Of a stretch of 43,251 bases of DNA, positions 19,867-28,600 are shown piece by piece. The stretch covers positions 1 through 43,251 of the forward strand of contig NZ_AUXT01000151.1 in the NCBI RefSeq assembly GCF_001625595.1. Direction: 5' to 3'. Under the pieces are notes generated by a model. That model did no database searches and was not told the origin of the DNA. It saw only the letters and a program-made list of their open reading frames with translations. Both the position numbers and the translations under genes were made by a program. The DNA is from Pseudoalteromonas luteoviolacea NCIMB 1942. Its GTDB lineage: Bacteria > Pseudomonadota > Gammaproteobacteria > Enterobacterales > Alteromonadaceae. Within the stretch, counting starts at the first letter, position 1. The number at the start of each line of letters is the position of its first letter.

Positions 19867-21147
19867 TTATTGTGCGGGCTCAGGGCCTCTATCCTCTTCA
19901 GGACCTTCCGGCATTGCTTTTTGCGCCATTAACTCACTTGAAAATAAACCAACAAAAGCAAGTACAGCACCCAGTGCAACGAGCGCAGACATGACCATTT
20001 GCAACGTAAATATCTCAGCAGCAAAACCGGCGAGCAAAGCGCCTATCGCATTGAGTCCGAGCGTGAATGCTCGAGTTGTGGCGCCCATACGACCCAGCAT
20101 CTTGTTCGGCGTAATAACTTGCCGAAGTGATGCATTGTTAATTTGATAGTTTATTGATGTCAGACCCGTTATGAAGAATGCAATACTCACTAATACCATT
20201 GAGGCTAATCCATTGTCAGAAGCTAAAAGCAATAGCCCCCCAGCAATGGGCGCAAGCAAATTAGAAAATATAATTGTTGGACCCACTCCAAAGCTAGCGG
20301 ATACTTTGGGTGAGATAAGAGAACCTAAAAAGACGCCTGCCCCCATAACAGTGAAGAAAAACCCCACTTGAACGGCAGTAAATTGCAGAATATTTACAAT
20401 ATACAACACTAACATCGCAAAAATACCGCCTAGAACAAATTGCCAGACCCCTAGGCGAATACATAACCTACGAAGAAGCTTATGCTTAAAAATGAAAACA
20501 AATCCCTCTTTCATATCACTTAAGATAGAAGGAGCAGCGGCATCACCACTATTTTCATGCTCAGTTTGAGGCTCTTTTTTACGAATAGTAAGAAGCAATA
20601 ACGCAGAAAGTAGATAAGTAGCACTGTCTATAATGATCGCAATAGGAGCGCTAAATACTTGAATTAACCCTCCTGCCACACCCGGTCCAGCGATATCAGC
20701 ACTAGAATAACTAACTTCCAGCTTGCTGTGCGCATCAACCAATTTGTCTTTATCAACAACGCTTGGCAAATAAGAGCCATGAGCGATATCAAACCACACG
20801 TCCCCAATTCCCACTCCTAACGCTGTTATGTAGAGCACTTCCATACTTAACATGTCGCTAAAGTAGCAGGCAGGAATGATTGCCAATACACAAGCTCTAA
20901 ACACATCTGCAATAATCATGATGTTTTTTCGCTTAAACCGATCGGCAAATACGCCTACAAATGGCCCGAGTATTAAGAATGGGGCGGTTCCTAAGGCTGC
21001 CAATACACCCATCTCAGCCGGCCCAGCATTCAAAATCACCGCACCCATTATAGGTAATGCGATAAACGTTATACTACTGCCGAACGCTGAAAAAGACGTA
21101 GCTAACCATAGCCTGAAAAACAGGCTATCTCTTAATATAGATGTCAT
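19867..21147 (-). CDS. MFS exporter, EntS-like (MFS_3 family)
   Basis: Inner-membrane major-facilitator protein of 426 aa with about 12 hydrophobic segments. The N-terminal part (LFFRLWLATSFSAFGSSITF) and the loop motif GVFADRFKRKNIMI are typical of the enterobactin-exporter-like MFS_3 group, as is the region VVDKDKLVDAHSKLEVSYSS. The hydrophilic C-terminal tail is short and acidic. The ATG at 21147 is preferred over an upstream TTG at 21174 because AAGGA lies 8 nt upstream. Position between the hydroxylase and NRPS-4 genes in one operon suggests export of the peptide across the inner membrane. Confidence 0.88.
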   Translation of the reverse strand: MTSILRDSLFFRLWLATSFSAFGSSITFIALPIMGAVILNAGPAEMGVLAALGTAPFLILGPFVGVFADRFKRKNIMIIADVFRACVLAIIPACYFSDMLSMEVLYITALGVGIGDVWFDIAHGSYLPSVVDKDKLVDAHSKLEVSYSSADIAGPGVAGGLIQVFSAPIAIIIDSATYLLSALLLLTIRKKEPQTEHENSGDAAAPSILSDMKEGFVFIFKHKLLRRLCIRLGVWQFVLGGIFAMLVLYIVNILQFTAVQVGFFFTVMGAGVFLGSLISPKVSASFGVGPTIIFSNLLAPIAGGLLLLASDNGLASMVLVSIAFFITGLTSINYQINNASLRQVITPNKMLGRMGATTRAFTLGLNAIGALLAGFAAEIFTLQMVMSALVALGAVLAFVGLFSSELMAQKAMPEGPEEDRGPEPAQ

Positions 21148-21160
21148 GGATTTTTCCTTG

Positions 21161-21177
21161 TTATTGCTTCGCAATAA
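21161..21177 (-). promoter_or_regulatory. Small hairpin just upstream of the MFS ribosome-binding site
   Basis: TTATTGC (21161-21167) and GCAATAA (21171-21177) form a 7-bp stem with a 3-nt loop, a few bases upstream of the MFS Shine-Dalgarno. It is not followed by a T-run. It may be an mRNA processing or translation-control element, or have no function. Confidence 0.35.
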
Positions 21178-21199
21178 AGTGGGTTATTACTGGTAGTTA

Positions 21200-22039
21200 T
21201 TAGGTATTTCGTTTGATAACCATGTAATGGTGCATTTCATGGAGCTTTTCACCTATCGCTTTGTTTTCACAAACTTTTGCAATATGCAGTAACGTGTCCC
21301 ATATATAATTACTGCCACCATCAAAACGAAAATGCGTTTTTACCACGATACTGATAACTTCCCGGAAGTTATCAAAATTAATTACCTTGGATAATTCGTT
21401 TACTTGGTCACGCATTTGCTTACTCAGCATTTCTCGAGACGCTTGGTTCTCTAGTGGAATAGCTTTTGTCGTCTCTTGTTCAAATTTAAACAGATGGTCT
21501 GACTCATCGACTTCTTCAAAGTCTAGTAACAAATGAATACGCTCTTTCTTGCAAAGAGAGGCCACACTATGCAGCTTCGTTGATTCAAAGTACCAAACTT
21601 CGCCACAGCGCATACGATAGATCGCATCATCCTCGGAATACAGGCAATCTTCGTCAGTAACAATAGGAATATGGACTCGCTTGAAGTTTTCTTTAATTTC
21701 AAGCATATCTTTATGCGGCATAATCACACTGCCAGCAGGCATACGTGCAACCCTCGCAAATGTTAATTTGCTAGTATCAAAGTTATCTTCAATGATTTGA
21801 CTTAAATAGCTTAAGTCCTTTCCATACGGTGTTATGGCGGCAGGCATATTGCGATCATAGTTAGTTATAAACCCATCTCCATTAATCCCGCCAAAACTCC
21901 ACAATAAAATGCTTCGCCAGGGACCGCCGCACAGAAAGTCACTATAAGCTTCTGAATGAGCATAGTTTTTTGAACGCTCTAGCTCTGAGATTGCTCTTTC
22001 ATAATCAATATTTATATTGCCAATTTTATGTGTATTCAT
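21200..22039 (-). CDS. L-proline 3-hydroxylase-like Fe(II)/2-oxoglutarate oxygenase
   Basis: A 279-aa protein of the Asp/Asn beta-hydroxylase fold (PF05118 type) whose whole length follows the Streptomyces proline cis-3-hydroxylase pattern as I remember it: N-terminal THKIGNINIDYERA, VIMPHKDMLEI, MRCGEVWYFESTKLHSVA, and a C-terminal helical domain starting at VINFDNFREVISIVVKTHF. Iron ligands His109, Asp111 and His157 and the 2-oxoglutarate Arg167 are all present at nearly the numbering of the Streptomyces enzyme, so it should be an active hydroxylase. The substrate may be proline, pipecolate or piperazate. Its neighbour NRPS-3 has a proline-like A domain, which supports a cyclic imino acid. 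SD GGTGA precedes ATG 22039. Substrate and position of oxidation are inferred. Confidence 0.82.
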   Translation of the reverse strand: MNTHKIGNINIDYERAISELERSKNYAHSEAYSDFLCGGPWRSILLWSFGGINGDGFITNYDRNMPAAITPYGKDLSYLSQIIEDNFDTSKLTFARVARMPAGSVIMPHKDMLEIKENFKRVHIPIVTDEDCLYSEDDAIYRMRCGEVWYFESTKLHSVASLCKKERIHLLLDFEEVDESDHLFKFEQETTKAIPLENQASREMLSKQMRDQVNELSKVINFDNFREVISIVVKTHFRFDGGSNYIWDTLLHIAKVCENKAIGEKLHEMHHYMVIKRNT

Positions 22040-22079
22040 GCTTCACCAAATTATTTAGTTATATGTTTTCCCGATAAAA

Positions 22080-22955
22080 TTAAAGGTTTTTAAAAGGAAC
22101 TCCCCATTGATTTTCTGTTGCTACTTTATTGTGGGAATAATCATTTTGGCCGGAGACCAAAACACAACTGTGTTTGCTAGTATCAAACTCATGGCCAAGG
22201 GCGGTAAAACTTGCAACATTGCCATACACTTTCACATGGGGAGGAACAACTCGAATCGAAAAGCCCATACGTTGCTTACGGCTTGTATTTGGATATGAAC
22301 CATGAACACACCTAGCCGTAAAAATAATAAATTCTCCAGCTTTCATTTCTACCGGTACGACGTCGTCGTTATCAGGGTTCCACTCATCATCTAGCTTAGC
22401 TTGGCTATAGTCGTAACCAAAAAACGTGGTATCTGCGAGTGACTTGTTAAAATTTAGCTTCTTCTTTTCATCGTAATACCATTGCTTATGACTCCCCCGG
22501 ATAAATTTCATACAACCGTTTTCCTTCGTTGCATCTGTCATTGCAACCCACACGGTAAGCTCCATTGGCATCCCGTCTTTTGTTTCTGTTGCCTCTAACA
22601 AACCATCCGTGTTTTCTCCCACAGAATAGGTCTCAACCTGATGCCAACCTGTTCCACTATCACCTTGATTTTTTGGAAAGAACTCAGTTCTCCAACATAA
22701 AATATCGTCGCCTATGATCGCTCTCAGCTTTTCAACAATTGCTTCTTGGCTAATTATTCCGGACAACCCTTCAATATCTAAATGTCGGTCATAGTTCACA
22801 GGGTTGTTATATACAGCGCGCGCACTTTTTCCTTCATTCATCAGATCCATGCGTTGCTTGCGCCAAAACTGCTTCATACCTTCCGGTTCAAATAGTTTGA
22901 ATGGTCCGATAAAGCCTTGCTCTTCAAAGGTTTTCTTTACATCATTTGAATTCAT
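22080..22955 (-). CDS. SyrB2-like non-haem iron/2-oxoglutarate halogenase homologue with an HQV motif
   Basis: A 291-aa member of the PhyH superfamily closest in pattern to the carrier-protein-dependent halogenase SyrB2: FFPKNQGDSGTGWHQ, TVWVAMTDATKENGCMKFI, FFGYDYSQ, MKAGEFIIF, CVHGSYP, RMGFSIRVVP. Iron ligands His105 and His218 and the 2-oxoglutarate Arg235 are present. At the third-ligand position halogenases have His-X-Ala/Gly and hydroxylases His-X-Asp/Glu; here it is His-Gln-Val107, followed by Glu. There is therefore no standard carboxylate ligand, and the chloride pocket would contain a bulkier residue. SyrB2-type enzymes act on amino acids tethered to a carrier protein, and the gene follows NRPS-3 (A-T-TE) after 22 bp. 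Activity could be halogenation, an altered oxidation, or none. SD AAGGAA. Confidence 0.85.
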   Translation of the reverse strand: MNSNDVKKTFEEQGFIGPFKLFEPEGMKQFWRKQRMDLMNEGKSARAVYNNPVNYDRHLDIEGLSGIISQEAIVEKLRAIIGDDILCWRTEFFPKNQGDSGTGWHQVETYSVGENTDGLLEATETKDGMPMELTVWVAMTDATKENGCMKFIRGSHKQWYYDEKKKLNFNKSLADTTFFGYDYSQAKLDDEWNPDNDDVVPVEMKAGEFIIFTARCVHGSYPNTSRKQRMGFSIRVVPPHVKVYGNVASFTALGHEFDTSKHSCVLVSGQNDYSHNKVATENQWGVPFKNL

Positions 22956-22977
22956 TATTGTTCCTTAACTACTTTTT

Positions 22978-25590
22978 TTATGCGATTTGAATAATTGATT
23001 GCTCGACGGCTTGCGCTAGTTCTTGTGCACAAGGCATTTTGAGTAATGCATAGTGATCACCATACAAGTTGTGACTTTGGACAGTTCCTGCACATAACGT
23101 TTCGAGCGCTTCTGCTAGTTTCTTTTTGACTGTTGTTGACGGCGTATCTGACTGATATAGGTCGACCTCACCTGCGTAAGGTTTTACTTGGTATTGCTTT
23201 GCAGCGCGTACATCACCGAGCATGTCACTGATTAGTTGTCGTGTTTTGTCTAGAGTAATGCCTGTTGGTAAGGTTTGGCACAGTAGCACTGCTACGCTTT
23301 CTTCCGTGGTTAAGTCACGCACAGCCTTTGCTTTGAATTGTGCCTCTGAGAGTGAGTTAAGTTTGTTCAGAACTTTCTCTAAAGAGTCACTTAAAGTTGA
23401 ATCAGATGTTTTGTTGGCGCTAAAAATATCCAACACAGGATTGGAATCGATAAGACCCAAATAACGGACTTCATCACCACCGGAAATTAACTGTTGAGCA
23501 ATTTCATATGCGATAACCCCGCCAAAAGACCAGCCTGCAATTAAATAGGGGCCACATGGTTTTGCTAACTTGATACTCTCTACATGCTTGGTAGCTATCG
23601 ATTGGATTGTAACGGGCTCTTCACTCACGCCCGTTGGGGTGCGACGCAACCCTAGTACACGCATTGGGTTAGTAAATGCATTGGCAATATTTCTATAAGG
23701 GTAAACTTCTCCACCCAATGGATGGATAAAAAATAAAATGTTATCCATTGGCCCTGGGCGAAGACTTACCACTTCAGAACTGGCTTTTGCACCTTGCCCT
23801 ATTGCTTGGTTTCGCAAAACATCGGCAATTTCTGTAATACTGCTTGCTTCAAGGAAAATAGATAACTCAACTGCACAATCCAACTCTCTTTCAAGCTCTC
23901 TTACCGCCCATGCAACCAGTAAGGAGTCGCCTCCTACATCAAAGAAATCATCGTCATCTTCAAATTCATCGTGGCCAAGTACGCGCTCCCATACCTCTTT
24001 GACGATACCTTCAATACTCGCTTTTTGAGACGGCCCCGTCGCCTCCTCAGAAACGTGCTCAAAATCAGTTTTGAGTTTAATTCGATCCACTTTACCACTG
24101 GCAGTCAGTGGGTATTGCTCGACCGTATGAACCCTTTTGGGAATCATATAATCTGGCAGTGTTTTACTGACAAATGCTTGAATTTCGCTGTTACTGATTT
24201 CATTTTCAGTGATGATGTACGCTGCTAGTACTTCAAGGTTATCTGATACTTTTTTCAGCCCAACAATGGCTTGCTCGATTTTAGGATGAGCGCAAAGAAC
24301 ATATTCAACTTCTTCAGCTTCAACTCTAAACCCTCTAATTTTTAATTGCGTATCAGCACGACCTTCAAAAATTAAGTTGCCGTCTTGTGCTTTTCTCACG
24401 AGGTCGCCAGTACGGTACATTCGAGATTCGTTGCAATCTGCAAAAGGGTTAGGCAGAAACATGTGGGATGTTTGTTTCGGGTTATCTAAATATCCGCGGG
24501 CAAGTCCTGACCCCGAAACATATAATTCACCAATCTCACCTTTTTTAACTTTATCTAGATTGTCATCAAGGATATAGGTGGTTACACCTTCCGCTGCCTG
24601 GCCAATTGATGGAAACATATCCCATGTATCCCTATCGTCAGCTAGTATGTAACGAGTGATAAGATGCGCTTCAGTAGGTCCGAAATGATTATCTAATCTT
24701 GCATTAGGTAAGGCTTTAAAAAACGCCTTAATTGGCTCATTGATGACTAACTTTTCACCTGCTGTAATGACGTGTTCAAGCGAACTGGGAAGAATGTTTG
24801 TCTTATTAAACGCGTCAGCCAGTTGTGACAACGCTATGAATGGTAAAAAGATCCTTTGTACTTTTTCATTTGCCAGTTTGGTTAAAAGCTCTTCGGAATT
24901 TTTGCGTATACAATCCCCAACTAAATATAAAGTACCGCCATTTAACAGTGTTGATAGGACTTCTTGAAAGTAAACGTCAAAGCTTAAAGAAGTGAATTGT
25001 AAAGTTTTCAACGCTGCTTTAGCGTCAGCAATTTGCCAAGCAATCAGCCTCTCTAAACCTTGGTAGCTCATTGTGACACCTTTTGGAACACCTGTAGAAC
25101 CAGAGGTAAATATTACGTATGCAGCAGCCGTTGGAGGAACTAGCTTGCTTGTACAAACTGCACCGGCACTTTTTGAACTTTCAAGCGAATGAAAGTCATA
25201 TACATTGTGATGCTCCAATCCAACTAGATTATTGTGACTCTTTGCACCCTTCGCGATAATACGACCTGCCCCACTAATATTGAGCAAATCGCGCACTTTT
25301 TCCTGCGGAAAACTAAGGTCCACTGGTATATAACATCCACCAGCTTTAAAAATTGCCAGCATTGAGACGACTAAATCAATAGAGCGCTCCATAAATACAG
25401 CAATTTTCTCTTCTGCTTTTACACCACAACGAATCAACTCACTCGCAACGGTGTCGACTTTGACGCTTAACTCTTGATATGAGATTTGTCTTCCGTGATC
25501 ATCAATTATTGCAATGAGCTGTTCATCGTTTATATACGCCTCGGGAATAGTAAAATATGCCTTTGGCATAACGTCGTTTTTCTTATTCAT
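22978..25590 (-). CDS. NRPS-3: stand-alone A(Pro-like)-T-TE loading protein
   Basis: An 870-aa protein without a condensation domain: A about 10-520 (VIFTSGSTGVPKG near 160), T with FFDVGGDSL (Ser near 557), TE about 600-870 with AGWSFGG (Ser near 687), an Asp in GLIDSNP and His in GDHYALL. Specificity residues read by eye are D-V-Q-F-I-A-H-L-I, close to the proline code D-V-Q-L/F-I-A-H-V-V. With no C domain it cannot extend a chain; it probably loads a cyclic imino acid (proline, pipecolate or piperazate) for modification while tethered. The TE would then hydrolyse or transfer the product. The next two genes are a SyrB2-like enzyme and a proline-3-hydroxylase homologue. SyrB1/SyrB2 and CytC1/CytC3 are known A-T/halogenase pairs. 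SD AAGG. Confidence 0.9.
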   Translation of the reverse strand: MNKKNDVMPKAYFTIPEAYINDEQLIAIIDDHGRQISYQELSVKVDTVASELIRCGVKAEEKIAVFMERSIDLVVSMLAIFKAGGCYIPVDLSFPQEKVRDLLNISGAGRIIAKGAKSHNNLVGLEHHNVYDFHSLESSKSAGAVCTSKLVPPTAAAYVIFTSGSTGVPKGVTMSYQGLERLIAWQIADAKAALKTLQFTSLSFDVYFQEVLSTLLNGGTLYLVGDCIRKNSEELLTKLANEKVQRIFLPFIALSQLADAFNKTNILPSSLEHVITAGEKLVINEPIKAFFKALPNARLDNHFGPTEAHLITRYILADDRDTWDMFPSIGQAAEGVTTYILDDNLDKVKKGEIGELYVSGSGLARGYLDNPKQTSHMFLPNPFADCNESRMYRTGDLVRKAQDGNLIFEGRADTQLKIRGFRVEAEEVEYVLCAHPKIEQAIVGLKKVSDNLEVLAAYIITENEISNSEIQAFVSKTLPDYMIPKRVHTVEQYPLTASGKVDRIKLKTDFEHVSEEATGPSQKASIEGIVKEVWERVLGHDEFEDDDDFFDVGGDSLLVAWAVRELERELDCAVELSIFLEASSITEIADVLRNQAIGQGAKASSEVVSLRPGPMDNILFFIHPLGGEVYPYRNIANAFTNPMRVLGLRRTPTGVSEEPVTIQSIATKHVESIKLAKPCGPYLIAGWSFGGVIAYEIAQQLISGGDEVRYLGLIDSNPVLDIFSANKTSDSTLSDSLEKVLNKLNSLSEAQFKAKAVRDLTTEESVAVLLCQTLPTGITLDKTRQLISDMLGDVRAAKQYQVKPYAGEVDLYQSDTPSTTVKKKLAEALETLCAGTVQSHNLYGDHYALLKMPCAQELAQAVEQSIIQIA

Positions 25591-25617
25591 GTTTGAGCCT
25601 TAGTTATGAATTACGGC

Positions 25618-25645
25618 TTAGGTGCCTGCATTTAAAGGCACCTAA
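25618..25645 (-). promoter_or_regulatory. Intercistronic hairpin between NRPS-2 and NRPS-3
   Basis: TTAGGTGCCT (25618-25627) and AGGCACCTAA (25636-25645) form a perfect 10-bp stem with an 8-nt loop in the 69-bp gap. No T-run follows on the minus strand, so termination is unlikely to be complete. It may stabilise or help process the long transcript. Confidence 0.5.
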
Positions 25646-25659
25646 TTCATTGATTATTA

Positions 25660-28600
25660 TTAAAGTGTTTCGAAAGCTAATCGGCTCTCGACAATATTCA
25701 AGAGTGTCTCTGCTAGTTTCGGAGAGTGATTCTCATCAAAAATGGTGTAATGATTTCCAGGGATGCTATGGCACTCCATTGCAACTAAAAACTTAGACCA
25801 ATCTTCATCTTTAGAATATGAAGATGAGAATGTTCTCCCGTCATGGACAAGGCGTTCTTGCGCAACCAAATAGTCAACCTCATGCGGATAAGCTTCAGGT
25901 TTGTACTCAATAAAAACTTGCTTATTTAAGTCAACAATTTGCTGTAGCTCAGTAGTAAATTGCGCTGGAGCCTCTTCTCCATTTAGTGCTCTAGCTTCAT
26001 CACCTAGCACGTCAGTTTCATCTATTACTTTTACGACGAATTCAGCTTCTGAGCGGTCATCAAGTAGCTCTGGCGGCATCCAAGTATCAATCATGATTGT
26101 TGACGCAATATCCACGCCTTCTTCATGCCACTTTCTGGACATTTCTAAGCCAACGCACCCACCCATAGACCAACCAGCAATAATGACAGGGCTATTTCCG
26201 CGCACGTTATCGATAAGAAATTTATAATAATTCGCCATATCCTCAATTGTGGTGAATGGCATATCCGAAGGCACTTTAGTTGGTGATTGCAGCACATACA
26301 CCGAGTATGCTTCTTTTAGATATTCACTTACTTTTAAGAACGGGAATAACACCCCACTGGCAGCGTGAATAAATACAAACATTGGTTTACTGGCGTCGGG
26401 GTAAATCGGCGCCAAACATGATTCTTCTTCAAGATCATCAAGCATAGCTGATAGTTCTCGAACTGTTGGATAAGTAAAAATATCGGTAAAAGATGGACGT
26501 TTACCAAACTTTTCATCGCATTCAAAAGCGAGCTTAAATACCAACAAAGAGTTACCACCAAGGTCAAAGAAACTGTCCGTGACGCTGATATCTTGACATT
26601 CAAGTAACTCCTCAAATATCTCTTTCATTGCCACTTCACGTTCATTTTCCGGCTGGACAACCTCTTTATCGGTATTAACGCCTAAATCGTCCCAGCTAGC
26701 TAAAAGTTTGGCCCTATCAACCTTCCCGTTTAAATTCAGCGGGATTTTGTCCATAACGATAAAGTGCGGTGGTATCATGTGCCCAGGCAACATGACGGCT
26801 AAGCGCATTTTTACCTCTCGCTGCATATCATCAGGCAGCATGCCTACTGCTATGTCTTTGTCATAAGGCACGACGTAGGCAATTAAGGTTTCTCGACCGC
26901 CAACTTTATGTGCAATGACTGAGCATGTTTCTACCCACTCAATCTCCCCAAGAATTGACTCAATCTCTCCTAGCTCTACACGCATTCCTAGGATTTTCAC
27001 TTGATTACCGGCTCGCCCTAAGTGTTCCAATACTCCATCATTTCTATAGCGACAAATATCACCCGTGTTGTACATCCTTGAACCTGGCTCACCATATGGA
27101 TCTGGCACAAAATGTTCTGCTGTCATAGCTGCCTGCGCGTAATAACCTCTAGATAGGCCAACTTCACCAGCTAAATATACGTTGCCAGGGACACCGACAG
27201 GTAACACCTTCCTGTCATCATCCAGTACGTAAAGCCTAAAGTTGGCAGCTGGTCGTCCAAGCGGCACGACTGGCGAATCAAATTCAGGCTGTATCTCCAT
27301 ATCCGTCACACAACCCGCTTCTGTTGGGCCAAAACAGTTGATTAACTTCCCTTTTAGTTTTTTATAAGACAACTCTCTAATTCTAGGAGTAACTGGTGCA
27401 CCACCACACAAAATCCATTCGAGCGTTGAACATGAATCCCCCTTCACCTGCTCAAGCATTGCTTCTAGCATTGCTGGGATCATGAACAAAGTAGTGACTT
27501 TATGCTCGTTTACTAACGAGATGATATGATGTGGATCTTTATGTTTATCAATTTCAGGAATGACTAATTTCGCACCAAAGTACAGTGTCCAAAAAATCTC
27601 CCAGATGCTGACATCAAATCCATATGAGGTTTTAAAAATATTTGCCCCACCCTCAACCAACGGGTAAGATTTATGTAACCAAAGTAGTTCCGCAATCGCG
27701 CCATCAACCTGATATTCAACAGCTTTTGGTCGACCTGTAGACCCAGACGTATAAAGCAAGTGAATTAAATTCCTGCTCGAACCACCACAGTCAAAATTGG
27801 TATCAAGTTGATCTGACCACTGTGCAGAGTCCGTTTCAGTATTAATAATAGGGCCATTCCAATCAGTGATCTTGGCGGCATTTTTACTGTCCACAAATAG
27901 GAATGAAGGTTTAGCTTCTTCCAAAATATACTGGATTCGCGCTGCTGGGATCTCAGGATCTAATGGCACATAACATGCTCCTACTTTACAAATTGCGTAA
28001 AGAGTTATGAACATATCTATTGAACGGTCCATGCATAGTGAAACATAATCATTGCGACTGACGCCGTTACTTTTGAGATAGTGCGCCAGCTGGTTACTTT
28101 TGCGATTAAGCTCATCATAGGTCAAAGAAGTAGACCCACTAACCAATGCAATATTGTGAGGCGCACGAGCAACCTGCTCCTCAAAAGGTTCCGTCATAGT
28201 TTTATAACTGTGGCTTGGTTTCTCATATGGATTTAAATCCCAAATGATTTTGCTCGCTTCCTCCTCTGCTACGATTGGTAAATCAAAGATTTTCTGTTTC
28301 GTATCTTTAACTATCTCTTGGAGCAACTTAGTATAAATCTGAACAAAGCGTTCAACAGTATCGTGATCAAAAATCCCCAACGCATACTCAAAAAACGCCG
28401 TGATATTGCCGCTAGGCTCTTGAGTTAACTGCACTGTAATATCAAACTTTGCAGACTCTGAGTCCAACTCAATTTCCCATTTAGATACACCCTCAGATTC
28501 TTCAAGTCCTGCTAAAGATTCATCATACGCAAACATTGTTTGGAACACTGGGTTATACTGAACATCACGTTTAACTTTGAGTTTACTGACCACCTTTTCA

